NCBI RefSeq assembly: GCF_024518675.1
Contig: NZ_JANIGL010000003.1
Location: forward strand, 620,001-684,000
Direction of reading: 5' to 3'
DNA from: Pseudoalteromonas shioyasakiensis
GTDB taxonomy: Bacteria > Pseudomonadota > Gammaproteobacteria > Enterobacterales > Alteromonadaceae
DNA: 64,000 nt
Shown: in pieces, positions 55,382 to 64,000 of the stretch
Layout of the letters: every line of letters begins with the position of its first letter
Position numbering within the stretch: position 1 is the stretch's first letter
The notes under the pieces: generated by a model
Database searches by the model: none
Seen by the model: only the letters and a program-made list of their open reading frames with translations
What the model was told of the DNA's origin: nothing
Made by a program: the position numbers and the translations under genes

Positions 55382-56109
55382 ATAGCCGTCGTATACTCTG
55401 CAATTATATTTTCAATTTGGCCTGATAATTTGACAATGGCGTCATCTATTTTTTGACTTTGTGCCGTTGTCACCGTTTTCTTACTATACATAAAGTGAAT
55501 TGGGTTATCATGCACAACATAGGGGTGCAGTTTTATCCCGGTCATTTGCTTTTGAGCTATAACGTATAACCCCGAGAGCTCATCATCAATCATAAAGTCA
55601 ACGCGCTTTGCCTGTAGCATGTATATTCTTTGTTCAATCATTTTTACTTTTACAATTAAATTATTATAACTTGGTTGGCGAGTTAACTGTTCAAACTCTT
55701 GGCCATAATAGCCGCCGCTATTGATCACAAAAGTTTTGTTATTTGCCATCAAGCTAGCTAAATCCAACTCAGAAAGCTCATTGTCTTCATGCCAAAATAA
55801 TCGCATTCGCTCATGTCGATACGCCAACGAAAAATGACTATACTGTGCTCTTTGCTTACTAAAACTTGCAGCTGGTAGCACATCAACGGTGCCTTTTTCC
55901 AGCTCTGCTAAGCCACGAATTGACGAAGGCAGCGCAATAAATTCAGCACAAAAACCAGCCTCAGTAAATACTTGGCGAGTTATTTCAATATCAATGCCAC
56001 TAAAATCATTGCCATGTATCATAACGAAAGGTGGCCAAGGTTGGCCGATACCTACTTTTAATGTTTTATCGCAAGCAGTACCCATGGTGCTGATCAGCGC
56101 TAGTACCAA
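55378..56109 (-). CDS. Periplasmic solute-binding protein (SBP family 3)
   Basis: About 243 residues. After an N-terminal hydrophobic segment it has KTLKVGIGQPWPPFVMI, FSGIDIEITRQVF, LEKGTVDVLPAASFSKQRAQ and DFMIDDELSG, the layout of amino-acid-type binding proteins. It is not next to permease genes, so it may serve a sensor or a distant ABC transporter. The start is uncertain: the frame begins with a TTG at 56,109 and no ATG leads the signal peptide. Confidence 0.8.
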   Translation of the reverse strand: MVLALISTMGTACDKTLKVGIGQPWPPFVMIHGNDFSGIDIEITRQVFTEAGFCAEFIALPSSIRGLAELEKGTVDVLPAASFSKQRAQYSHFSLAYRHERMRLFWHEDNELSELDLASLMANNKTFVINSGGYYGQEFEQLTRQPSYNNLIVKVKMIEQRIYMLQAKRVDFMIDDELSGLYVIAQKQMTGIKLHPYVVHDNPIHFMYSKKTVTTAQSQKIDDAIVKLSGQIENIIAEYTTAI

Positions 56110-56184
56110 ATAAAGATATTTAATAATGATTACCGAGCACTTAATTGTTAATAATTACAGTATGGAACATCCTTAGCAAAACAC

Positions 56185-56210
56185 AAAAAAAGCAGCTAAA
56201 AAGCTGCTTT
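56185..56210 (-). terminator. Terminator of the chitinase cluster
   Basis: On the minus strand AAAGCAGC-TTTTTA-GCTGCTTT is followed by TTTTTGTGTTTT, just after the first chitinase gene. Confidence 0.8.
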
Positions 56211-56266
56211 AAATGGGTAAGGGTACTTTAAATAGCTGCCTAGAAGTAGGCTAAGCAGCATTTACA

Positions 56267-58900
56267 TTAAAGTAATTTCCATACGTCAGCTGAGCCCGGC
56301 TCATTTCCTTGAGTCCACCACTTAGCTTGGTATTTATTGCCGTTGTGAGAAACTTCATCACCACTGTTATAAACAGCTGATGACTGCCAAACAACACTGC
56401 CTGAGCCATCCACAGGTTGTGTTGTTGCTTCCCATACACCACCTAGATCAGGACGGTTACCTTGAGTCCACCATTTAGCTTTGTACTCAACACCGTTATA
56501 AATCACTACGTCGCCACCGACATAAACAGCACTTGCATCCCATGTATCGCCTGTAGGAGGAGTTGTAGTACCAGCATCAGTTACGGTTACAGTAAAGCTT
56601 TGGCTTGTTGTTAGTTCGCCATCGCTTACTGCCACCGAGACTGTAAGGTTAGTATCGGCATCAACATTACCAGCTTCTAGGCTAACGTTAGCCCCCGTTC
56701 CAACCTGTGTTAAACCAGCAGGCACAGTCCAAGTGTATGTTAGTGCATCGTTTTGCGCATCAGTTGCAACCACTGCAACAGCCACTGATGTACCTTCTTC
56801 AACGGTTACATCTGCAATCGCGTCAACACTCGGTGCTGTATTACCACCGCCTGTCGTTGGCGCAATAACATTTACTACAACATCACGGCTAACTGTCGCT
56901 TCGCCGTCCGATACTGCAACCGTTGCTACATATTGCGTATCTACGGTTACCGTTGGTGCAGTAATAGCTGCAGAAGCTGTATTTTGAGCTGAAAGAGTTA
57001 GCGCACTGTCACCAGTCCAGCTAAAGCTTAGCGGGTCGTTGTCAGCATCAGTTGCCGATGCTGTTACAGTGACCGTTTCGCCTGAATTAACAGAAACAGT
57101 GCTTGATACAGACAGTACTGGCTTTTTATTACTTGGTGGGTTAACCACACCACCTAAGCCATCATGCATTGCATTTAAGATATCGCCATTATCTGCATCG
57201 ATTTCCCAAGCGAATAAACCACCTAGGTTATGCTCTTTAACATAGTTACCTTTCGCAATAACTGATTCAGGGCTATCGTAAGTGATCAACTTACCAGTAG
57301 AGCGGTTCCAAACATAAGCCGCTTGAGCTTGGTCGTCGTAGCCCACTTCAAAACCATTAATACCAGTGCCTGCAGCACCGATCATATGTGCTTTAACGCC
57401 TTTATAATCAATAACACCGTCTTCCCAAACACCTTGAGCAGTTGAGCCTGTTAATTTGCCATTACCTGGCGCAGTCATTGGGTTACCATCGATTGTAGCA
57501 TTTTGCGGATAAACACCTTCCCAACCACGGCCATACATAGCGGCACCAACAACAATTTTCTTCGAAGGTACATTTTGCGCTAATAATAGTTGAACTGCGT
57601 TATCAGTTGTATAAGCAGGGCCTTTACGTGGCTCACCATTTTCGTCAAGGCCAGTACCATTACATTGGCCAGCACTCATATGCTCACCACAGTAAAGTGC
57701 TGTTTGGTGACCTGTTACGTTACTCCACGCGCCATAGAAATCATAAGTCATGGCAAAAATGTAATCCATATATTGGCTAGCCGCTTGGTAGTCAACATCT
57801 TCAATTTTGTCGTAACCGGCACCAATTGCTGATGTAAGCTCGTAGGTACGGCCTGTTTCAGCTTCAAGTTTATCAAGCATGGCACGCAGTTCTTGCATTA
57901 ACGCAACATAAGCTGGGCCATCATTTACCGGATCGCCAATATCAGGGTTCGGGCCGTCACCACCAGGGAATTCCCAATCGATATCAACACCATCGTAGAA
58001 CTTCCAGGTTCTTAAAAACTCTTCCATTGATGCAACAAAGGTGTCACGGTTTGCTTTATTAGTAAAACCACCAAATGGGTCTGATAATGTCCAACCACCG
58101 ACTGATGGTAAGATTTTTAAATCAGGGTAACGCTGTTTTAGCGCCATTAACTGCGAATAAGTACCGCGGATAGGATCTTTTGCATCCACACCCGGTAACG
58201 ATTTTTGCACAGCAGCCCAAGGATCATGAATAACCACTTCATAATCTGCAGAACCTGCACACGCAGTTTCTAATGCACGCTTAGGTCCACCTGTTAACGA
58301 TGCGTTTTCACCACAAATTGGAATAAATCCATATAAAATATGGCTCAAGTTTTGAGCTGGCATATTGGTAACATCGTAATCACGACCGTAAATACCCCAC
58401 TCAACAAAATAAGCACCGGTTACTAGCCCTTCTTTAGTCCCAATATCACGGTTATTTGGATCAACATCCATTGGCAACGGCGCTAAGTGACCACCGTCAG
58501 TATCGGCAATAACAATCGGCTTGCCTGCACTACGAGCACAGGTTGTCCCACCTTCACATAACTCAACATACATAGTATGACGGCCCGCTTTATCATACGG
58601 GAATGAAATAGTGCCAGTTTTTGCGCCAGCGCTTAGTGCACCTTCATTTACCAACATATCATCAAAGTAAACTTTGTAGCTATCACCACCGTCACCGCTC
58701 CACGCACTCCATTTAATATTGATAGTGACTTGCTCAACACGCGTTACAAGCTGCTTATATGAACCATTGCCTTCAAGATCTACTTCAACAAACGAATATT
58801 GTTGCGGCTCCCAGCTTATACTTGGGGTTGAAGGCGCTGCCGTTGCAGCACTGGCAAATAAAGCAACACCAATGGCTGCCGTTAACTGTTTAATATTCAT
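56267..58900 (-). CDS. chiA: GH18 chitinase A-like, with two PKD-like and two CBM5/12 domains
   Basis: 877 residues. Signal peptide to residue ~22; a ChiA-type N-terminal Ig-like domain (~23-135); GH18 catalytic domain (~155-590) with DGVDIDWE (E310) as acid/base and SVGGWTLSDPFGGF. After a linker (GGVVNPPSNKKP) come two PKD/cadherin-like domains and two C-terminal CBM5/12 chitin-binding modules (repeated AKWWTQGN). This is the exported processive chitinase. It is the last gene in the order chi-LPMO-chiA on the minus strand. Confidence 0.95.
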   Translation of the reverse strand: MNIKQLTAAIGVALFASAATAAPSTPSISWEPQQYSFVEVDLEGNGSYKQLVTRVEQVTINIKWSAWSGDGGDSYKVYFDDMLVNEGALSAGAKTGTISFPYDKAGRHTMYVELCEGGTTCARSAGKPIVIADTDGGHLAPLPMDVDPNNRDIGTKEGLVTGAYFVEWGIYGRDYDVTNMPAQNLSHILYGFIPICGENASLTGGPKRALETACAGSADYEVVIHDPWAAVQKSLPGVDAKDPIRGTYSQLMALKQRYPDLKILPSVGGWTLSDPFGGFTNKANRDTFVASMEEFLRTWKFYDGVDIDWEFPGGDGPNPDIGDPVNDGPAYVALMQELRAMLDKLEAETGRTYELTSAIGAGYDKIEDVDYQAASQYMDYIFAMTYDFYGAWSNVTGHQTALYCGEHMSAGQCNGTGLDENGEPRKGPAYTTDNAVQLLLAQNVPSKKIVVGAAMYGRGWEGVYPQNATIDGNPMTAPGNGKLTGSTAQGVWEDGVIDYKGVKAHMIGAAGTGINGFEVGYDDQAQAAYVWNRSTGKLITYDSPESVIAKGNYVKEHNLGGLFAWEIDADNGDILNAMHDGLGGVVNPPSNKKPVLSVSSTVSVNSGETVTVTASATDADNDPLSFSWTGDSALTLSAQNTASAAITAPTVTVDTQYVATVAVSDGEATVSRDVVVNVIAPTTGGGNTAPSVDAIADVTVEEGTSVAVAVVATDAQNDALTYTWTVPAGLTQVGTGANVSLEAGNVDADTNLTVSVAVSDGELTTSQSFTVTVTDAGTTTPPTGDTWDASAVYVGGDVVIYNGVEYKAKWWTQGNRPDLGGVWEATTQPVDGSGSVVWQSSAVYNSGDEVSHNGNKYQAKWWTQGNEPGSADVWKLL

Positions 58901-58968
58901 ATTTCTCTCTTATCCATTTTTTAATGTCATTATTTAATAAGTTTGAACTACAAAACTTAGAATGTTGG

Positions 58969-60573
58969 TTAAAGTTGAGTCCATACATTGGCTTGTCCTG
59001 GCGTATCACCCTGAGTCCACCATTTAGCGCGATAGCGCTGTCCTTGATACGTTACTTCGGCGCCCGCTTGGTAAGCTTTGCCGTTATTCCACACTGCACT
59101 AGAACCAGGTTGCGATGCAGCTTCCCATGCATTTGATGAATCAGGTTGCTGTCCTTGGTTCCACCATTTCGCGGTATAAACAATCCCATTGAAACTCGCT
59201 TTGTCATTTGCTCGGTAAATCGTGCTGCTATCCCATGCAGGGACCGTTGGATCAACCGGATCAACCACTGAGGTATCACTTACAGTGACTTTAAAGCTGG
59301 TTTGCGTAGATAATTGTCCATCAGATACCGACACCGAAACGGTGTAATCGGTATTTGCCGACACCTCGGGCGAGGTTAAATTGATATTTGCACCTGTACC
59401 GGTATAGCTAAGAGGAGCAGGCACAGACCAGCTGTAGGTTAGTTCGCTTTGTTCATCGTCAAAAGCATGTAGGTGTACTGCTGTACTGGTATTTTCATCA
59501 ACCACTAAATCATCGGGTGTATGTACAATAGGAGCTGTATTGCTTGGTGCACCTTGTACACTTAAGGTATAACTGTAGTTTTCATTACTGCTGTATACTT
59601 GATTAGTCAGTACATCATTGGCATTAAATACCACGTCACCAGCTTGATTTTGCACGCCAATTTGCACTAAATGGGCGTAATCTAAATTAAGCTGTGCCGC
59701 GAGTTCCTGTTGCCAATTAGCTTGATTGTCGGTGGTTATTTTAACTTGCTGGTTAATCACCTCTTGACCTGTTTCGTCAAATAATCGGGCCCATACGGTA
59801 TCACCAGCGACCGCATCTTGACCTTGGCGAACAAAATAACCCACACTTGTCCATGTATTAGGATCAGTCGGGCCGGCATCGCTAACAATGTTTATATCAC
59901 TACAGTTATAAAAACCTTCGCCTACAACATCGTTACGTTGCCAGCGACTATACAAAATCGCCTCACCGCTGCGCCCTTGGGGGATCGCAACACTCATTTT
60001 GTAATAGCGCTTACCATCTGGATCTTTTATAACGTCGATATCACTGTGCTCTTGTACTAACTCAAGATCAGCCCAGGTCAATATGTCAGTCGCCGCGTTA
60101 AAACTAGGTTTGGTTAAATAAAACTGCCAAAAGCTTGGGTTATGTGGCGTCGCTGCTAAATAGCGAATCTGAATATCACCATTAGCATTTGGCACGACGT
60201 CACTGCGCTGCCAATGGGGCGACGGTAAATCCATCCCTCGTTTAGCATTGTCACCACCGGCGCAAAGTCGGCCATCTTGCACCGTTGCTTCTACCGCAGT
60301 TTGATTGAGGTAGTCAGGAACATTAGCCGAAAACTCAATGTCTTGTACAAACTGCACAGTACCTGATTCTAAAAACGCCGCACGGCACGCCAAATTAGGA
60401 ATATTCGAGCCATCTTCTGGCCACCAATAACCACCATCGGCTTGGCAGATTGCCTGACGTGCTTTTGGGCTATCCATATAGCCATGAGCTTGCACTTGCG
60501 TTGGCATAATAGCGAGCAAAACCGTGCTTGCTACTGCCGATAATGAAAGTGTTTTTAACTTGATTGATGTCAT
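58969..60573 (-). CDS. AA10 lytic polysaccharide monooxygenase (chitin-active), with CBM5/12
   Basis: About 534 residues. A signal peptide ends at VQA before the N-terminal His (HGYMDSPKARQAICQ), which forms the copper histidine brace; a second His lies in the ATPHNPSFWQFY motif region. Further phrases SPHWQRSD and SRWQRNDVVGEGFYNC are typical AA10. A GbpA-like middle region, a PKD-like domain and two C-terminal CBM5/12 modules (AKWWNQGQ and AKWWTQGD) follow. It cleaves crystalline chitin oxidatively and opens it for the chitinases on either side. Start at 60,573 with RBS AAAGGAC. Confidence 0.94.
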   Translation of the reverse strand: MTSIKLKTLSLSAVASTVLLAIMPTQVQAHGYMDSPKARQAICQADGGYWWPEDGSNIPNLACRAAFLESGTVQFVQDIEFSANVPDYLNQTAVEATVQDGRLCAGGDNAKRGMDLPSPHWQRSDVVPNANGDIQIRYLAATPHNPSFWQFYLTKPSFNAATDILTWADLELVQEHSDIDVIKDPDGKRYYKMSVAIPQGRSGEAILYSRWQRNDVVGEGFYNCSDINIVSDAGPTDPNTWTSVGYFVRQGQDAVAGDTVWARLFDETGQEVINQQVKITTDNQANWQQELAAQLNLDYAHLVQIGVQNQAGDVVFNANDVLTNQVYSSNENYSYTLSVQGAPSNTAPIVHTPDDLVVDENTSTAVHLHAFDDEQSELTYSWSVPAPLSYTGTGANINLTSPEVSANTDYTVSVSVSDGQLSTQTSFKVTVSDTSVVDPVDPTVPAWDSSTIYRANDKASFNGIVYTAKWWNQGQQPDSSNAWEAASQPGSSAVWNNGKAYQAGAEVTYQGQRYRAKWWTQGDTPGQANVWTQL

Positions 60574-60638
60574 TGTATTGTCCTTTAAAAGACTCAATGT
60601 GGGGTAAGTACATGCTTACCCCTTATTGTTATTTTGAT

Positions 60639-63600
60639 TTACAGGCTACAACTTTTAGTCCAATCAGCCGTTGTACCTGGCTCTGAACTTGTCCACCACT
60701 TAGCTTTATAAACGCCGTTGTTATGAACCATTAAGTCTCCACCTGTGGCATGGCTTGGGTTACCTGCCCAGTCGGTTTGAGGGAAGTTTGGATAAACCGC
60801 AATATCAGCGATTGCTACACCTTCACACGTTCCAGAGGTATCTCCACCTGTACCGCCGCCAGTGTCACCACCGCCAGTACCTGGCGTAGCATCAGGAAGC
60901 ATTGGGTATTCCGCTTTGAAAGCATACACTTTGCCGTCTTTTTCAATAGTGAAGTTACTCGGACCAGTAATTGGCATGTAGTACATCACTTGCGCATTCA
61001 CTGTTGCACCAGCACTAAAGTCTTTCGGCTGACCGCCCCACTCATTGTTCAGTGTGATAGAGAAACGATGGAACTCATTTTCAAAACCACCAATGTTGTT
61101 GCCCGCAGCATTTGAGCCATTGACTTCAACAGCCATACCCAGCTTTTCTTGCGCATTCCAGTTTGATTTAAAAATAGCTGATGTTGAAACAGGCACATCA
61201 AACGAGATTTTTGCACCGCTTAAGTCAAGGTTTGAATTGTTGGTGAAAGCAAAGGTCGGGCTAATTGGGTAGTTATCATCACCAATTGGGAAGTTTTTCG
61301 CTTCAAATGTAATATCAACCGCTTCTGCTGGTACAGTAAAGTTAGGGTTACCGCCGTGTACGTCATACGCCACGCCACTTTGATTAAACTTGTCATACGC
61401 AAGTGAGGTCAAAGTAGAACCCATGAAGTATTCGCCTTTAGCCGAGTCATAATCATAATCCCCTGCTAATTCCCAGAACATGATACCGCCAAGGCCGTTG
61501 TTAATGACGTAATCAACTTTAGTCGCCATCGACTCTTCATCTTCAATCGATAAGAATACTTTTTTCTGGGCATTCCATAACCAAGGAGCAACGGCAACGC
61601 TGTCATAATGACGTGTATAAGTACCTGTTAGCTGATCATTTACATCGGTCTCTGGTGTTAAGCCATATACGCCTAGGTACGAACCTACAATGCCATTTTC
61701 AAGGTTTTTCACATGCCATAACGGGTTTGAACCGGCAGCCATTTCTTCACCGACATCGTTTTTGTCATGCCATAAGTTGTCGATGCCAACAGCACCATTA
61801 CCGCATTTATTCTTCTCACCAACGCCTGTGCCTTTCGCACAATCAGCTTGATTAGGTAATGCCGCTTGGCCCCACAGACCATTCGTTCCGCCACTTACAT
61901 CTTTAAAGCCACGGGTATAATACGGTAAACCAATATTGATACGACCTGCAGACATAGCACCACGGAAGTAACGCACCGCCCAATCCGTGTTTAAGTAACC
62001 AATACCTTCAAACTCTTTAGTACCGTATACGTTCCACTGCGCCAGCTCTGAATCTAAACCGGTATCAAATAGCGCGGCATTGTGACCAACATGTGAGTTC
62101 CATGCACCATGCAAGTCATACGACATAATATTTACATAATCGAGGTATTTAACAGTTTGGAACGTTTCCATACCACGTAGTAAATAACCTGATGACGGAG
62201 AAGCAATGGTTAATAAATAGTGTTTACCAGCAGCTTCACCAGCAATATCTAATTCTTCACGAAGCTTTTTCATCAGCACTTGATATGATGCGTTCAAACC
62301 TGCACGACGTGCATTTGAGATAGGAAAATCATCAGGGTGACCTGAATCATTCATTGAAGACGGGTACTCATAATCGATATCAACACCGTCAAAGCCATAC
62401 TTTTCAATAAACTCAACCGAGCTCTTAGCAAATGCGTTAATGCCTACATGGTTAACCGAGCCATCAGCGTTTGTTGTCATAGTATAAAAACCACCACTTT
62501 CAACACGGCCAGTATCATCAAAATAACCACCCGTTTCAGCCCAGCCACCAACAGATACTAAGGTTTTTACATGTGGATGTTGTTTTTTATATTTGTTTAG
62601 TAGATTGAAGTGACCTTTATAAGCAAATTCAGGGTCCATTTCAGCGCCAACCACACCAGGCCATTCCATATTAGTCGCTGGGTTACCTGCGGCATTAGGA
62701 TCGCCAATTGATACTTTATTGTTGGCATCAACATGGGCAAAGGCATAGTTGATATGGGTAATTTTATCCCATGGAATATCATTTACTAAGTAGCTTGGTT
62801 GGCCATTTGCGCCATTTCGCCAGCTGGTAAAGTAACCAATAACACGACGCGGGTGATCTACGCCCATGATCTCACGGCCATCTGCATCATATACAGTACA
62901 ATACGGCGTGTTTACACCTGGAGTTTGATATAACCCCTGCGGGCGACAGTCAGTACCAGTTACGGGACCTGTGTTTTCTTCAACAACGGTTAACACTTTT
63001 GTCGTTTGCGCAGTTGCACCTTCATTATCAGTTACCGTCAAGGTAAAGGTTGCCTGGCCTAGCGCCGTTGCTTGCCATGCATAACTGCTTGCATCTGCAC
63101 TGGCTTGATGAACATCAACACCATTAGCAGCAAAACTCAATGCCGTTACTTGTCCATCACTATCACTACCTGAAAGCGCAAATACCACTTGTGAGCCAAC
63201 AATAAGTTGATCAGGTAAAGTACTAAACGAGATTGTCGCCACAGGCGCTTGATTAACAGGATCAACGATCACCGCATCAGACACACTAACCGTGTTTACA
63301 ACTTCTGCAGAAGACGCACCTTTGTCGTCTGTTGCTACCGCACTAATTTGATGAGTTCCAGCAACGGCGTCCCAACTAGTGCTAAACGGTGCAGTGGTAT
63401 CAACAGCCACTGAAGTTCCGTCAACAAAAAACTCAACACTCACCACAGACCCATCAGAGTCTGTTGCTTGCGCCGATATGACAACGCTGTCTTTATCGGC
63501 AAATTGAGAACCTTCTACGGGTGTCAAAGCAGTAACGCTTGGAATTTGATTTTCTGTGACAGCGCTGTCACAAACACCCAAATTTTTCCACTCTTGCCAT

Positions 63601-63815
63601 TGGCCAGAATTCTCCACAGGGTTTGCTTGTGTCCACCATTTAGCTTCATACGCACTACCTTGCGCTTGAACTTGGCTTCCACCTGTATGAGTTTGGCCTA
63701 CTTGCCAGGTTGTTAATGCACTGCAATCTACAGCTGCATGTGCATTTAAGCCTATCGCACTAAGTGATAAGGCACTTAGTTTGAAAGCATTTTTTATTAT
63801 ATTACGTGAGCTCAT
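60639..63815 (-). CDS. GH18 chitinase with N- and C-terminal CBM5/12 domains
   Basis: About 1058 residues from the ATG at 63,815, which has a GGAGGAG site. Order: signal peptide; CBM5/12 (AYEAKWWTQANP); two Ig/PKD-like domains with SDGSVVSVEF and SDGQVTAL; GH18 domain with FDGVDIDYEYPS (catalytic Glu near residue 483) and SVGGWAETGGYF; a ~150-residue beta-type domain; and a terminal CBM5/12 (YKAKWWTSSEPG). This matches ChiC-type enzymes of Pseudoalteromonas. First gene of the minus-strand chitin cluster. Confidence 0.94.
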   Translation of the reverse strand: MSSRNIIKNAFKLSALSLSAIGLNAHAAVDCSALTTWQVGQTHTGGSQVQAQGSAYEAKWWTQANPVENSGQWQEWKNLGVCDSAVTENQIPSVTALTPVEGSQFADKDSVVISAQATDSDGSVVSVEFFVDGTSVAVDTTAPFSTSWDAVAGTHQISAVATDDKGASSAEVVNTVSVSDAVIVDPVNQAPVATISFSTLPDQLIVGSQVVFALSGSDSDGQVTALSFAANGVDVHQASADASSYAWQATALGQATFTLTVTDNEGATAQTTKVLTVVEENTGPVTGTDCRPQGLYQTPGVNTPYCTVYDADGREIMGVDHPRRVIGYFTSWRNGANGQPSYLVNDIPWDKITHINYAFAHVDANNKVSIGDPNAAGNPATNMEWPGVVGAEMDPEFAYKGHFNLLNKYKKQHPHVKTLVSVGGWAETGGYFDDTGRVESGGFYTMTTNADGSVNHVGINAFAKSSVEFIEKYGFDGVDIDYEYPSSMNDSGHPDDFPISNARRAGLNASYQVLMKKLREELDIAGEAAGKHYLLTIASPSSGYLLRGMETFQTVKYLDYVNIMSYDLHGAWNSHVGHNAALFDTGLDSELAQWNVYGTKEFEGIGYLNTDWAVRYFRGAMSAGRINIGLPYYTRGFKDVSGGTNGLWGQAALPNQADCAKGTGVGEKNKCGNGAVGIDNLWHDKNDVGEEMAAGSNPLWHVKNLENGIVGSYLGVYGLTPETDVNDQLTGTYTRHYDSVAVAPWLWNAQKKVFLSIEDEESMATKVDYVINNGLGGIMFWELAGDYDYDSAKGEYFMGSTLTSLAYDKFNQSGVAYDVHGGNPNFTVPAEAVDITFEAKNFPIGDDNYPISPTFAFTNNSNLDLSGAKISFDVPVSTSAIFKSNWNAQEKLGMAVEVNGSNAAGNNIGGFENEFHRFSITLNNEWGGQPKDFSAGATVNAQVMYYMPITGPSNFTIEKDGKVYAFKAEYPMLPDATPGTGGGDTGGGTGGDTSGTCEGVAIADIAVYPNFPQTDWAGNPSHATGGDLMVHNNGVYKAKWWTSSEPGTTADWTKSCSL

Positions 63816-63924
63816 TTGCTCCTCCGCCCAGGGGTTAAAGAATAACATTTATTTTACATTCATAACCAAAATAAACACAACTTACCTATACGTCAACAAA
63901 AACGATCAAATAACAAGGTCAACA

Positions 63925-64000
63925 ATGGCAAATAAACAATACAAAGAAATGACAAAAATAAAAACTAGTAACACTTTAGAGCTACTAAAAAACCACTTCG
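63925..64000 (+). CDS. Possible start of a gene cut by the window end
   Basis: An ATG preceded by AAGGTCAACA opens a frame (MANKQYKEMTKIKTSNTLEL...) that stays open to the end of the window on the plus strand, divergent from the chitinase. The sequence is too short for recognition. Confidence 0.35.
   Translation, partial: MANKQYKEMTKIKTSNTLELLKNHF

Overview
The window reads as a chromosome segment of a marine, AT-rich gammaproteobacterium, most likely Pseudoalteromonas or a close relative. The basis is the bamB-der junction, a NasR/Nas/Mod/Moa nitrate-assimilation block, a GH18 / AA10 LPMO / GH18 chitin cluster and a large TonB-dependent receptor, combined with gene content rather than any database match.

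1-5.4 kb: end of bamB, der, a VOC protein, small hypotheticals, a DUF4202 protein, a duplicated DUF2798 membrane protein and the nitrate-responsive antiterminator NasR. 5.4-20.3 kb: one long minus-strand block for nitrate assimilation: molybdate ABC transporter (modABC), nitrate transporter, a PP2C-phosphatase/Ser-Thr-kinase fusion, a NasC-like electron-transfer subunit, nitrate reductase NasA and molybdenum cofactor synthesis (moaA, mobA, moaB, moaC, moaD, moaE), with moeA divergent. ModABC imports molybdate, Moa/Mob/Moe build the cofactor, NasA uses it and NasR is the likely nitrate sensor. No nitrite reductase is present in the window.

20.4-39.5 kb: accessory region. It starts with a Y1 (RAYT/IS200-like) transposase whose 3' end is tandemly duplicated. 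A Tn7-like tnsA-tnsB-tnsC-tniQ operon follows; its tniQ carries an in-frame TAG. Next come a decayed Xre/MbcA/ParS antitoxin, a two-gene defence candidate resembling GAPS6 (small protein plus 1090-residue PIN-domain protein), an SDR enzyme, and a tightly overlapping three-gene operon (small protein, MBL-fold hydrolase, pentapeptide-like protein with a two-helix channel end) that I regard as the best candidate for an undescribed defence or signalling system. Two diverged copies of one ~85-100-bp sequence bracket 22.7-39.4 kb.

39.5-49.0 kb: ordinary chromosome: anmK, a TonB-dependent receptor, an EamA exporter divergent from a TetR regulator across an 18-bp perfect inverted repeat, an SMP-30-like protein, curA-like reductase and a GST. 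49.1-50.3 kb: a second gene (YkgJ family) whose 3' end is tandemly repeated, each repeat opening with GACACCCA, the same octamer found at the ends of the RAYT element. 50.3-56.1 kb: recQ, ndh-type dehydrogenase, DUF2235 protein and a periplasmic binding protein. 56.2-63.8 kb: chitin degradation cluster, two GH18 chitinases around an AA10 LPMO, all with CBM5/12 modules. A possible plus-strand gene begins at 63,925.
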